DNA from: SHLQ01 sp047638715
Lineage (GTDB): Bacteria > Actinomycetota > Acidimicrobiia > Acidimicrobiales > SHLQ01
DNA length: 64,000 nucleotides
Direction of reading: 5' to 3'
NCBI GenBank assembly: GCA_047638715.1
Contig: JBLIMK010000006.1
Coordinates: 1-64,000 of the forward strand
The first letter of the stretch is position 1. The number at the start of each line of letters is the position of its first letter. Below are positions 8,122-16,786 of this stretch, in pieces. Under the pieces are notes generated by a model. The model saw only the letters and a program-made list of their open reading frames with translations, searched no databases and was not told where the DNA came from. Made by a program: the position numbers and the translations under genes.

Positions 8122-9387
8122 CTAGCGAGACCGCGAGACAATGTTTGCCCCGAGGGAACGAAGATCTCCGGCGAGATCAGGATACCCACGAGACACGTGG
8201 CCCAGATCGCTTACGATCGTTTCGCCCGACGCGCCCAAGGCCGCCACGATAAGCGCAGCCCCAGCGCGAATATCGTGGCTCACCACGTTCGCTCCAACGA
8301 GACGCTCAACGCCGCGAATTACCGCATGGTTCCCGTCGGTGCGAATCTGGGCTTGCATCTTTGCGAGTTCGTCCACGTATCGGAACCGCCCAGCAAACAA
8401 GTTTTCGGTCACGATGCTCGTCCCGTCGGCCACCGACAACATCGCGACGAGGAACGGCTTGTAGTCGGTCGCAACACCCGGATAGGGAAGGGTCGAGAGG
8501 TCGACAGCATCGAGGCGCTTGTTGGCCATTGCCCAGATTCCCTCGCGGTCCGGCGACGTGCGGAGCCCCATTTCGCCCATCTTCTGACAAACCATGTCCA
8601 TATGGTCATAACGAGCGTCCTTGAGCAGGATCTCTCCGCCAGCTACACCGAGCGCCGCAAGAAACGTAGCGGCCTGTATCCGATCCGGAATGACGCGATG
8701 GCTCACGGCCTCGAGTTCGTCTACGCCAACGATTCGAATCGTCGACGACCCAGCTCCGGTGATTCGAGCTCCCATCTTGTTAAGCATCGACGCGAGATCA
8801 GCGATCTCGGGCTCCCGGGCCGCGTTTTCGATATGTGTTGTTCCGTCGGCGAGAACCGCACCCATCATGATGTTCTCGGTCGCCCCGACGCTTGGAAATC
8901 CAAGCTGGACCTCGCCGCCGACCAAGTTCGCTGCCGTACCCACGACGCCGGTCGCCGACGTTTCAAACGTGGCACCAAGCGTTTCGAGGCCGGTGAGATG
9001 CATATCGATTGGGCGATGCCCGAAGTCGTCGCCTCCGGGAATCCCGAGTTCCACTCTGCCGAACCGACCTAGGAGCGGCCCGAGCATCGCTGTTGATGCG
9101 CGCATTTGCTCGACCAACTCGAACGGCGCGACCGGCGTGATTTCACCGATCGTGATCTCGACGACACCGGGGCGCCGAGATGTCGTTGCACCCATCGATT
9201 CGAGGAGCCTGCACATGACACCTACATCGAAGATGTCGGGCACGTTGTAGATCGTGTGGGTGCCCGTGGCCATAACGGTTGCGGCCATCAGCTTGAGAAC
9301 CGAGTTCTTGGCGCCGGCGATGGTGACAGACCCCGAAAGGGGTGGGCCGGGTTCGATCACGAATTCGGTGGTGGACTGGCCGGACAT
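8122..9387 (-). CDS. murA: UDP-N-acetylglucosamine 1-carboxyvinyltransferase
   Basis: 421 residues, the normal MurA length, from the ATG at 9387. It catalyses the first committed step of peptidoglycan synthesis, transferring enolpyruvate from PEP to UDP-GlcNAc. Conserved segments include GAKNSVLKLMAAT near the N-terminus, RASTAMLGPLLGRFG and PGGDDFGHRPIDMH. In E. coli the last motif is PGGCTIG..., with Cys115 the catalytic and fosfomycin-reactive residue; here that position (about residue 120) is Asp, as in mycobacteria and chlamydiae. The gene is divergent from the MFS gene with a 46-bp gap. Confidence 0.95.
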   Translation of the reverse strand: MSGQSTTEFVIEPGPPLSGSVTIAGAKNSVLKLMAATVMATGTHTIYNVPDIFDVGVMCRLLESMGATTSRRPGVVEITIGEITPVAPFELVEQMRASTAMLGPLLGRFGRVELGIPGGDDFGHRPIDMHLTGLETLGATFETSATGVVGTAANLVGGEVQLGFPSVGATENIMMGAVLADGTTHIENAAREPEIADLASMLNKMGARITGAGSSTIRIVGVDELEAVSHRVIPDRIQAATFLAALGVAGGEILLKDARYDHMDMVCQKMGEMGLRTSPDREGIWAMANKRLDAVDLSTLPYPGVATDYKPFLVAMLSVADGTSIVTENLFAGRFRYVDELAKMQAQIRTDGNHAVIRGVERLVGANVVSHDIRAGAALIVAALGASGETIVSDLGHVSRGYPDLAGDLRSLGANIVSRSR

Positions 9388-9433
9388 CGCTGCCAGTATT
9401 ACCCGAGTGACAACGCAGCGCAGGACACTCATC

Positions 9434-10993
9434 GTGAACGATGAAGAGCTCACCCTTCTGCGAGAGCCATACGACGGCATTCTGCTCGAAATCGAAGCTG
9501 GGTCCGACGCGTTCGAACTCGGCGAAGGACCCTTCTCCGACTACACCAGAAGCCTCCACGTAGCAGCGAGGACGGACGACAGCGGCCTGCATGATTGTGT
9601 TGAGGAAACCACATGGAGACTTGGCGTACCCGTGTTCTGGTTTGTGTTCTGGTTGCCGTTTTGGCTGCATGTAAGAAAGGGCAGAACCCCTCGAACACCA
9701 TGGTGGGCTCCGGCTGGGCGTCTCGATGCTCGCGCAGCTCGGGTCATTGGATTGTTGGGTGTCCTTGCGATTATCAACGGCTACCTAGGCACGGTGATCG
9801 GCCAAACCCTCACGTTCGCTGCGGATGAATTTTGTGGCGAGTTCGAGTTCAGCGGCGAAGGTCTTCGAACGTGCATCGACCCTTCTCATGACAAGTCAGC
9901 TCGGGCGAACATCTTCTCGATCGTTCGAGTCTCGATCGTGCTCTCGCTGTTTCTCACGGCCGCAGCCGATCGATTCGGGCGGAAGCAGGCGCTCACCTTT
10001 GCCGTCATGGTCTCGTGCATAGCCACGGCGGCGGGGGCACTGGCGCCGAACATCGCTGTCGTCACCGGCTCACAGGTCGTGGCGAGAGGTTTGGCTACAG
10101 GCCTTGCGATTCTCCTCGGCGTCTTCGCGGCCGAAGAATTGCCTCCGCGCAGCCGCGCCTACGGCGTGTCGATGCTGATCTTGCTCGCGGGTCTCGGCGC
10201 CGGAATGGTCGTATGGATCCTGCCCGCCGCAGACATCGCCGACTGGGGTTGGCGAATCGTTTATGGGGTGGCCATCGTCTTTCTCCCGGTCGCGTGGTGG
10301 GTGGGCCGACAGCTACCGACGACCCGACGCTTCAAGGCCATGGAGCACCAGCGCATGCGCGAATCGGTCCGCCAGCTCCGCACGAACCCGAAACTTCGCC
10401 GCCGCTTGCTCCTGCTCGGATTCGGAGCGCTTCTCGGCGCCGCGTTCGCTACACCCGCATCACAATTCGACAATCAGTTCCTCCGAGACGAGCTGAACTT
10501 CTCGGCGAGCCGAATAAGCGTCTTCACCCTCATCACATCCACGCCGATCGGTCTTGGTGTCATGGCGGGAGGCATGCTGGCAGACCGCATCGGGCGCAAA
10601 CCGATCGGAGCGATAGGGACTGCGGTTGGCGTGTCCATGACGCTGTTGTCGTTCTTTTCGGGAGGGCTCACGATTTTCTTCTTTCGAACGGTCGGCGTGA
10701 TCTTGGGTGCAGGATTCGCCGTGGCTGGCCTCGCTGTGTACGGCCCCGAACTCTTCCCCACCAGGCTGCGCAGCACCGCGAACGGGGTTATTTCGACGTT
10801 CGGCGTGATCGGGAGTGTCGTCGGTCTACAGCTCGTTGGCCGTCTTGCAGAACGATTCGGCTCCTTCGGTCCAGCGCTCGCCATCGTTGCGATCGGGCCC
10901 GTGATTCTCGTAGTCTTGATCGTGACGATGTATCCCGAGACGGCGAACAAGACACTCGAAGAGATCAACGACGAACCCGAATTGGCCGATTGA
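9434..10993 (+). CDS. MFS transporter (sugar/multidrug-porter-like)
   Basis: About 519 residues from a GTG at 9434; an earlier in-frame ATG would overlap the divergent murA. An unusual ~85-residue soluble N-terminal region precedes the first membrane helix. About twelve membrane segments follow, with the two MFS signature loops DRFGRKQ (after TM2) and ADRIGRKP (after TM8), and PELFPTRLRSTANG late in the sequence as in the sugar-porter branch. An extracytoplasmic loop near the start carries two Cys residues. The substrate is unknown. Confidence 0.85.
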   Translation: MNDEELTLLREPYDGILLEIEAGSDAFELGEGPFSDYTRSLHVAARTDDSGLHDCVEETTWRLGVPVFWFVFWLPFWLHVRKGRTPRTPWWAPAGRLDARAARVIGLLGVLAIINGYLGTVIGQTLTFAADEFCGEFEFSGEGLRTCIDPSHDKSARANIFSIVRVSIVLSLFLTAAADRFGRKQALTFAVMVSCIATAAGALAPNIAVVTGSQVVARGLATGLAILLGVFAAEELPPRSRAYGVSMLILLAGLGAGMVVWILPAADIADWGWRIVYGVAIVFLPVAWWVGRQLPTTRRFKAMEHQRMRESVRQLRTNPKLRRRLLLLGFGALLGAAFATPASQFDNQFLRDELNFSASRISVFTLITSTPIGLGVMAGGMLADRIGRKPIGAIGTAVGVSMTLLSFFSGGLTIFFFRTVGVILGAGFAVAGLAVYGPELFPTRLRSTANGVISTFGVIGSVVGLQLVGRLAERFGSFGPALAIVAIGPVILVVLIVTMYPETANKTLEEINDEPELAD

Positions 10994-11043
10994 ACCGTGT
11001 GACGATTCCAGATGCTGGCACGACCCCGGTACTCTCGACCGTC

Positions 11044-11853
11044 GTGGACTCATTGTCTCGTCGCCGTCTCCTCGTCAGCCTCGGCGCTGCCGGTGCACTC
11101 GGAATCGCCGGATGTGGCGCGCCAGAGAACGGCCGGCCCAGGCTCGTCGAGGGTCCAGAGACGACAACGACGTTTCCTGAGTTCGGACAAACGCTGCGCA
11201 GCCCCGTGGAATCCGAACCGATCACGCCCTCTGCAGTTGGAACCGCGGATGCCTCCATCGACCGGTCGATCGTCGCTACCGCCCAAGTATCCGAGATTGA
11301 GGTGTACGACGCCCCCGACGGCCAGATTACACATCGCATGGCGAATCCGACTCCCGCCGACGGGCCCCTCGTCTTCCTCACGACATCTAACGAAGCTGAC
11401 TGGCATGAAGTTCTTCTACCCGTTCGGCCAAATGGCAGTATTGGCTGGGTGCGTGATCAGGACGTATCGCTCGCAGCACACAACTACCGAATTCGCGTCG
11501 ATCTCGCGGACTTCCGTCTCCGGGTCACGGAAGGGGGCGTTCCGATCTTTGACACCGTCGCTGGCGTGGCATCGGACAACTCCCCTACGCCAGGTGGCCG
11601 GTACTACCTCACCGAGTTGCGCGCACCGACAACTCCGGACACTGTCTATGGCTCGTTCGCCTACGGGTTGTCGGGGTTTTCTGAGACGTTCGAGACCTTC
11701 AACGGCGGCCCCGGCCAACTTGGAATTCATGGGACGAACAGCCCCGAGTCCCTAGGCACAGCGGTGAGCGCCGGATGTATTCGTCTTCACAACGATGACG
11801 TGGCCCGGTTGGTGACGTTCCTCCCGCTCGGTGTCCCTGTCGTCGTTGTTTAG
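11044..11853 (+). CDS. L,D-transpeptidase lipoprotein (YkuD domain)
   Basis: 269 residues from a GTG at 11044, chosen because it gives a compact twin-arginine lipoprotein signal (SRRRLLVSLG...GIAGC); GTG 10999 or TTG 10990 are alternatives. After a Thr/Glu-rich linker there is an SH3-like region (~75-145), then a YkuD catalytic domain. Its signature is HGT at the first His and SAGCIRLHNDD with the catalytic Cys. These enzymes make 3-3 cross-links in peptidoglycan or attach proteins to it, on the outer face of the membrane. It starts a few bases after the MFS stop and converges, with a 4-bp overlap, on the hydrolase gene. Confidence 0.88.
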   Translation: MDSLSRRRLLVSLGAAGALGIAGCGAPENGRPRLVEGPETTTTFPEFGQTLRSPVESEPITPSAVGTADASIDRSIVATAQVSEIEVYDAPDGQITHRMANPTPADGPLVFLTTSNEADWHEVLLPVRPNGSIGWVRDQDVSLAAHNYRIRVDLADFRLRVTEGGVPIFDTVAGVASDNSPTPGGRYYLTELRAPTTPDTVYGSFAYGLSGFSETFETFNGGPGQLGIHGTNSPESLGTAVSAGCIRLHNDDVARLVTFLPLGVPVVVV

Positions 11854-12398
11854 TCGACAAGGGCAGTGCGCGCGAGCTCCACGACTTCGGTTTCTTGGGC
11901 ACCTTTCGGCGAATGATTGCCGCCGACCCATTGCAGCTGGGTACCGCCCACGATCGTCGATGTCCGATCATTGAATTCTGCCGGTGAGCCGAACGGGTCT
12001 CTCTCGCCCGAGATGAAGAGGGTCGGAATCTGAATCCGCGGGAAATGTTCAATTCGCAGCTTCTCGGGCTTCCCGGGCGGGTGAAGCGGATAGCTCAGAA
12101 GCAACAGTCCGCCGACCCCGAGGCCCTCGGCTGCGGCGACAGAACACGCTCGGCCACCGAAACTGCGTCCCCCGATCACCAGTCGAGCAACGTCGACGCC
12201 GAGCTCCTCGGCGAAGTTCGTCGTGGCCTCGACAATCCGGCTGACGGCTCTTGGCACGCTGGTCGTGGCGAGTGTGAGTCGACGGATCGGCAATTCGGGC
12301 AGGGCGGTCTCGATAGCGACGAGGGTGGAGTGGTCGCGGTCGGCGCTCGCTCCCGGCGTGAGCAGCAGGCCTGCTGGTGCTGGGTCAAAAAATCTCAT
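11850..12398 (-). CDS. Alpha/beta-hydrolase (TEX30/dienelactone hydrolase-like)
   Basis: 182 residues, a small alpha/beta hydrolase. The nucleophile elbow is GGRSFGG (Ser ~86), the acid is in SGERDPFG and the His in GGNHSPKG. The order and short length match the TEX30/KANL3-like hydrolase family found widely in actinobacteria. No signal peptide is present, so it is cytoplasmic. Its start overlaps the stop of the upstream J-domain gene by 4 nt (ATGA), so the two are probably translated together. Substrate unknown. Confidence 0.82.
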   Translation of the reverse strand: MRFFDPAPAGLLLTPGASADRDHSTLVAIETALPELPIRRLTLATTSVPRAVSRIVEATTNFAEELGVDVARLVIGGRSFGGRACSVAAAEGLGVGGLLLLSYPLHPPGKPEKLRIEHFPRIQIPTLFISGERDPFGSPAEFNDRTSTIVGGTQLQWVGGNHSPKGAQETEVVELARTALVD

Positions 12399-13135
12399 GG
12401 GAGCAATATCTCTCTTGCGCGGGAGAGTTCGGCGATCCGATCAGCAGCATCGTCTCTCCCGGCGCCGTGATCGGGATGTGCGTCGCGTACAAGACGTCGA
12501 TAGCTGCGCTGGATGTCGCGCGGGGCAAAGTCGTCGCCGCCGCCATCGAGTTCGAGGACGCCCATCGCCCAGATCAAGGGATCTGATGCGATCGAGTAAG
12601 CGCCGGATCGCATGCGCATCGCCACGTCAGCACCCACGAGGTGTTCGATGAGGCCAGAACCGACGGGGCCAACCCAATCCAGGCCACGTCGGAGTACCGC
12701 CATGATCTCGGTTCGTCGATCGATCGGTACGCCGCCGACGGCGTAGACCGCCGCGAGCGCTGACTGTGCGGGCAGTCCCTTCGCTGTTTCCAACTCGAAC
12801 CGAAGGCCATCAGGGCCCGCTACGAGCCGGTGACGGCTTCGACCCAGCCCGACGCGATCTGCCTGGAGTCGATGACGCAGCCGTGGCTGACCAATCCGTT
12901 GCCCCCGCTCGACCTCGTTCATGAGTGCGAGCATCTCCGCGCGCATTTCTGCATCGAGCTGCGATGCGAAGCGAGCAAGGACCGCACCGAGCAACAACCC
13001 ACCTGCGCCCGGCGCTGGATCGGTGGGCAGGTCCGAATCGCCGAGAGCGACACGTCGCGTCGGCGCGATTGGACGCGAATGCCATACCTCGAGGGACGCC
13101 AGGATCATCGCGGTCAAGGGTAGTGAGCCGGCCAA
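12395..13135 (-). CDS. J-domain (DnaJ-like) protein with C-terminal J domain
   Basis: 246 residues. The last ~55 residues form a J domain with the diagnostic HPD tripeptide in RRLVRDAHPDHGAG and a preceding helix II (RDIQRSYRRL). J domains stimulate DnaK ATPase. The N-terminal ~180 residues are helical, Ala/Arg-rich and not recognised; they include a possible hydrophobic start (LPLTAMILASLEVW). There is no Gly/Phe or zinc-finger region, so this is a specialised type III J protein, not DnaJ itself. It overlaps the hydrolase gene by 4 nt. Confidence 0.8.
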   Translation of the reverse strand: MAGSLPLTAMILASLEVWHSRPIAPTRRVALGDSDLPTDPAPGAGGLLLGAVLARFASQLDAEMRAEMLALMNEVERGQRIGQPRLRHRLQADRVGLGRSRHRLVAGPDGLRFELETAKGLPAQSALAAVYAVGGVPIDRRTEIMAVLRRGLDWVGPVGSGLIEHLVGADVAMRMRSGAYSIASDPLIWAMGVLELDGGGDDFAPRDIQRSYRRLVRDAHPDHGAGRDDAADRIAELSRAREILLP

Positions 13136-13163
13136 CGGCTGATGCAGCGGGACAAGCCGACGA

Positions 13164-13979
13164 TCACACGACGTCGCGGAGCTCCTCCGACAATGCGGTC
13201 GCCCCCTCTAAAACATCGTCTTCTCCGCGGTGCTCGTCGGACAGGATCGCGATCATCTGTGTTGCCCGAAGCCGGATCTTCGACCAGCGTCGGCTGTCGA
13301 AGCCGAACGGTGTTCGCACGTCGGACAACACCTCTGCCTTCCTAACCATCGAGATCGTCGCCTTGGCATCCCCGCCGTTTTTGACGAGTTTGTTCGCCAG
13401 AACGCGCACGTCGCCTAACAGATCGTTTAACGCGAGTCCTTCGATTACCTGTGAAGCCTCGCCGAGCTCATCGTCGATGGCGATGCGTTCGGTCACCTGT
13501 TCGATGATCTCGTCGGCCTGTTCCTCGTCCTCTTCGGCAATGACCAGCTCTCCTTCAGCGGAGAACTCGTGGGCGATTCCTGCCAGCCCTAACGCGTCGA
13601 CGAGCGCCGACTGTGCCTCGGCGGTCCAATCGTCCATGCCGTAGCCAATCTTGTCGACGTCGGGATCGAGGATTGGTCCATCGGCCGTTTCGGCTTGCTC
13701 GACCAAACCATCGACTCGGTCTTCATCGACTTCTAGGACGATGAGGACTGCGCCTTGCCAACCGTGGCTGATTCCTTCACCGGTCAGCAACCCTTCGAGC
13801 ATTCGCCGAGCTTCAAACGACCATTCGTAGAGCTCGTAGGCGACTTGTGCTTCGTCCTGGCCGCCGACTTCCTCTGGCGGTGTTGGCTTGTCTTCGACCA
13901 GCCCGACCCCACACTCCAAACACTCGGTGACATCTTCGATGTATTCGCGGGAGCATTGGAAGCAATACATGGTTGACAT
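13164..13979 (-). CDS. Zinc-ribbon protein with two tandem DUF2007-like repeats, unknown function
   Basis: About 271 residues from the ATG at 13979; an ATG at 13970 (MYCFQC) is equally possible. Residues ~1-30 hold a four-Cys zinc ribbon (CFQC...CLEC). Two similar beta-alpha-beta-beta units follow (~45-95 and ~115-165), each starting with a helix such as SFEARRMLEGLL or TAEAQSALVDAL and ending in an acidic helix. They recall the DUF2007 or ACT-like fold. The last ~110 residues are helical and lack a known signature. The protein is very acidic and cytoplasmic. It is divergent from glpX (98 bp). Function unknown. Confidence 0.7.
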   Translation of the reverse strand: MSTMYCFQCSREYIEDVTECLECGVGLVEDKPTPPEEVGGQDEAQVAYELYEWSFEARRMLEGLLTGEGISHGWQGAVLIVLEVDEDRVDGLVEQAETADGPILDPDVDKIGYGMDDWTAEAQSALVDALGLAGIAHEFSAEGELVIAEEDEEQADEIIEQVTERIAIDDELGEASQVIEGLALNDLLGDVRVLANKLVKNGGDAKATISMVRKAEVLSDVRTPFGFDSRRWSKIRLRATQMIAILSDEHRGEDDVLEGATALSEELRDVV

Positions 13980-14077
13980 GGCACCGAAAGCTACTCTCTC
14001 CATTGCGGTCACGTCGGAGCGGGAGCTGCCGATAAAAATAGTGCCGTTTCGAATCTCGCGGTATCACAGGAGACGAT

Positions 14078-15052
14078 ATGTCTGAGCGAACAAATCCCGA
14101 CCGGAACCTGGCCCTCGAACTCGTGCGGGTGACCGAGGTTGCGGCGCTCGCCGCGTCACGCTTCATGGGCCGAGGCGACAAAGAAGCTGCCGATGGTGCA
14201 GCGGTCGATGCTATGCGGACCCAGCTATCGGTCGTCGCAATGAACGGCACCGTGATCATCGGCGAGGGCGAGAAGGACGAGGCGCCGATGCTCTTCAACG
14301 GCGAACGCATCGGAAATGGAGAGCCACCCGAAGTCGATATTGCGGTCGACCCGATCGACGGTACGACGCTCACTGCGCTCGGCCGCGCAAATGCGCTCGC
14401 CGTCATAGCGGCATCGGAGGGTGGCTCGATGTTCGATCCTGGCCCGCTTGTTTACATGGAAAAGATCGCGGTCGGACCCGACGCCGCCGGCGCCATCGAC
14501 ATCACGCGCTCCCCCACCGAAAACCTGCAATCGATCGCTGAAGCGAAGAACCAGCCAATCTCCAACCTGACGGCCGTCATCCTCGACCGAGATCGTCATG
14601 GAGAGCTGATCAAGGAAGTCCGCTTGGCGGGGGCAAGAATTCGGTTGATCCCCGATGGAGACGTCGCCGGAGCAATCTCGACCGCCTGGCCCGACTCCGG
14701 AGCTGACGTGCTGTTCGGTATCGGCGGCACGCCCGAGGGTGTCATCTCCGCTGCTGCACTGCGTTGCATGGGTGGAGAACAGCAAGGACTTCTGTGGCCC
14801 CGGAACGAAGCGGAACGGAGCGAGGCAATCAACGCGGGCTACGACCTCAAGAGGGTCCTGCACATCGAGGACATGGTCAGTTCCGACAACTGCTTTTTCG
14901 CCGCCACGGGAATCACCGATGGGGATCTCCTCAAAGGTGTGCATTTCGAAGAGGGCGTCGCCAAGACGCAATCACTCGTCATGCGGTCCAAGTCCGGCAC
15001 CGTCCGTCTAATCGAGGGACATCACCAGCTCGAGAAGCTCTCAAGGCTTTAA
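14078..15052 (+). CDS. glpX: Class II fructose-1,6-bisphosphatase
   Basis: 324 residues, the usual GlpX length. It removes the 1-phosphate of fructose-1,6-bisphosphate in gluconeogenesis. Visible features are the N-terminal ELVRVTEVAALAASRFMGRGDK, the metal-binding GEGEKDEAPML and the lithium-sensitive phosphatase motif DPIDGTTL, followed by FGIGGTPEGVISAAALRC. A CAGGAGA sequence sits about 7 nt before the ATG and fixes the start. The gene stands alone, divergent from the zinc-ribbon gene, with the MBL hydrolase 70 bp downstream. Confidence 0.95.
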   Translation: MSERTNPDRNLALELVRVTEVAALAASRFMGRGDKEAADGAAVDAMRTQLSVVAMNGTVIIGEGEKDEAPMLFNGERIGNGEPPEVDIAVDPIDGTTLTALGRANALAVIAASEGGSMFDPGPLVYMEKIAVGPDAAGAIDITRSPTENLQSIAEAKNQPISNLTAVILDRDRHGELIKEVRLAGARIRLIPDGDVAGAISTAWPDSGADVLFGIGGTPEGVISAAALRCMGGEQQGLLWPRNEAERSEAINAGYDLKRVLHIEDMVSSDNCFFAATGITDGDLLKGVHFEEGVAKTQSLVMRSKSGTVRLIEGHHQLEKLSRL

Positions 15053-15122
15053 CACTGGGCCTCGACTCCTTCGAGCCGCTTCTGCAGCGGGCCCACACCG
15101 CCGGCGGAAGTAGGGTGACCTC

Positions 15123-15746
15123 ATGATCGATCTCACGACCACGTTGCATCACGCAGATACCGGCTTCGAGATTCACAAGGTTGTTGTCGGGCCGGTCGAC
15201 AACAATGTTTTTGTTCTGCGATGCACCGAAACCGGTGAGAGTCTGCTGATCGACGCCGCGAATGAGCACGAAAAGCTCCTCGAGCTCGCGAGTGCTCTCA
15301 ACGTTCGCCGCATCGTCGAAACACACGGTCATTGGGACCACATCGCCGCTATCCCGGCCATGCGAGACGCCGGCTACTCGGTCGGTGTCACCGAACAAGA
15401 TTCCTCGATGCTCGACAGCTACGACGAGATCCTCGAAGACGACACGATGATCGACGTTGGCCGACTTCGGCTCCAGACGATCCACGCTCCCGGACACACG
15501 ACGGGTTCGATGTCGTTCAAACTCGAAGGCTCGCCAATCCTGTTCAGCGGCGACACGCTTTTCCCAGGCGGCGCAGGAGCAACGAAGTTCCCCGGCGGCG
15601 ATTTCGCCACCATCATGCATTCGATCGAAGATCGCTTCTACCGCGTCCTCGATGACGACTGCCTCGTCCTGCCCGGCCACGGCGACGACACGACGATCGG
15701 TACCGAGAAACCACACTTCGACGAATGGGTCGCCCGAGGCTGGTAG
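15123..15746 (+). CDS. MBL-fold metallo-hydrolase (glyoxalase II-like)
   Basis: 207 residues, a single metallo-beta-lactamase domain. It has the metal-binding ETHGHWDHI (HxHxDH), APGHTTGS for the third His, SGDTLF for the bridging Asp and LPGHGD for the last His. This set is that of the glyoxalase II/persulfide dioxygenase-like hydrolases, but at this length it lacks the C-terminal helical domain of true glyoxalase II. It is cytoplasmic. It probably follows glpX in one transcript. The substrate cannot be told from sequence. Confidence 0.88.
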   Translation: MIDLTTTLHHADTGFEIHKVVVGPVDNNVFVLRCTETGESLLIDAANEHEKLLELASALNVRRIVETHGHWDHIAAIPAMRDAGYSVGVTEQDSSMLDSYDEILEDDTMIDVGRLRLQTIHAPGHTTGSMSFKLEGSPILFSGDTLFPGGAGATKFPGGDFATIMHSIEDRFYRVLDDDCLVLPGHGDDTTIGTEKPHFDEWVARGW

Positions 15747-15747
15747 T

Positions 15748-16616
15748 TCAGGCAGGATTCCGGCCTCGCGGTGCGACTTCTTCGACTGTGGCCGGTCTGG
15801 TATGCCAGGTCCCGGCGGGTTTTCGATAGAGGGTGAGTTTGTTGTCGTGAAGCCAATGGTGGATCGCGACCGACACCATTGCGAGTTCGGTGATGTTCGT
15901 TTTGCCTTTGATCGGCGCTTCGAACGGAAGGACGTGATGCGCTTCGCACTTCGCCGGATCAGCTCCGGTGAGCACACACCCGCCATCGCGGATCAGGAGT
16001 GCTCGCCATTGGGCGTCGGTGCAGCGGCGGACCTTGCGACCATGGAACAACGGATGTTGACCGGTCGGGTCGAAGAGGATTCGGTCGGCGCTTTACGGCC
16101 GGGGCAATCACATGAGTTCGACGCCGACGGATCAGCTGAGCGTGACGTTTCGGGAGTTGGTTGTGGCATTTCACGATCGGGCTGGTTGTCGACATCGGCG
16201 CACCTCGTTTGCTTCGCCCGATCTTCGTCTTGAGATTCGACCCGTCCGAGCAAGGTTGCGTCGCCGTTGACGTCGGCAGCGGAGGTCTTCTTCGCCGCTG
16301 GAAGGTCCTTGAGCGCAGCGGCGGTGTCAGCGTTCTTGTTGGACGCCGAATGCGACGCTCTGCCGTGCTTCTTCTGGGCATCGACCGGGTCGCCACCAAG
16401 AGATTCGATAGCGGCGAGCACATTCGACCGGCGCACAGCGACCTGAGCGTCGACGGCAGCCAGCATCGCAACCACTTCATGCAGCCGGGAGCCTTCGAGA
16501 TGCGAAACGTCCAAGCCAGCTACCCATGCTCCAAAGCCGGACATACGCACACGAACGTCGTCGAACGAAGTAACACCTACCCCTTCACTTGTCGAGCCCT
16601 CGGTCCACTTAGCCAT
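15748..16616 (-). pseudogene. Decayed DUF222/HNH endonuclease gene (13E12-type)
   Basis: On the minus strand, a frame from ~16616 encodes a DUF222-like N-terminus (DVSHLEGSRLHEVVAMLAAV, with a helical continuation). A different frame from ~16100 to 15748 encodes an HNH nuclease C-terminus (LFHGRKVRRCTDAQWRALLI, then CEAHHV and AIHHWLHDNKL). The HNH frame is preceded by an in-frame TAA, so the two parts are not one ORF. The intact family is about 400-500 aa; here the middle is short and frameshifted, which suggests deletion plus frameshift. These genes are often multicopy in actinobacteria and may be mobile. An independently translated HNH peptide of ~100 aa remains possible. Confidence 0.65.
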
Positions 16617-16687
16617 CACCACTTGAACTCGCCCCCGAAACTGCACGCGTACCGAGCGAGCTACCACCGATGGCTGAACGGCGAGGG

Positions 16688-16710
16688 CTAGGCCCGAAGC
16701 AATACACAGA
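16688..16710. repeat. 23-bp direct repeat, copy 1 (upstream of sufC)
   Basis: This 23-bp sequence begins CTAGGCCCGAAG and recurs at 16756-16778 with one mismatch (CACAGA versus CATAGA at the end); the starts are 68 bp apart. In both copies GCGAGGGC lies just upstream. The second copy ends 8 bp before the sufC start codon. It could be paired operator sites for an iron-sulfur regulator or a remnant of a small duplication. Confidence 0.7.
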
Positions 16711-16755
16711 GCGGTTTTGGAGCGCCAGCGACGAAAGCGTGGTTTGCGAGGGCCG

Positions 16756-16778
16756 CTAGGCCCGAAGCAATACATAGA
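16756..16778. repeat. 23-bp direct repeat, copy 2 (immediately before sufC)
   Basis: Second copy of the 23-bp repeat described at 16688-16710, one mismatch, ending 8 bp upstream of the sufC ATG. It occupies the position where a ribosome site or operator would lie. No consensus of a known regulator was recognised. Confidence 0.7.
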
Positions 16779-16786
16779 CTTGATGT

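Noticed and set aside
10015..11043. A long upstream extension of the L,D-transpeptidase frame overlapping the MFS gene
   Set aside because: The extension is Arg-rich, reads as out-of-frame MFS sequence, and would bury the lipoprotein signal. The GTG at 11044 gives a proper signal peptide.
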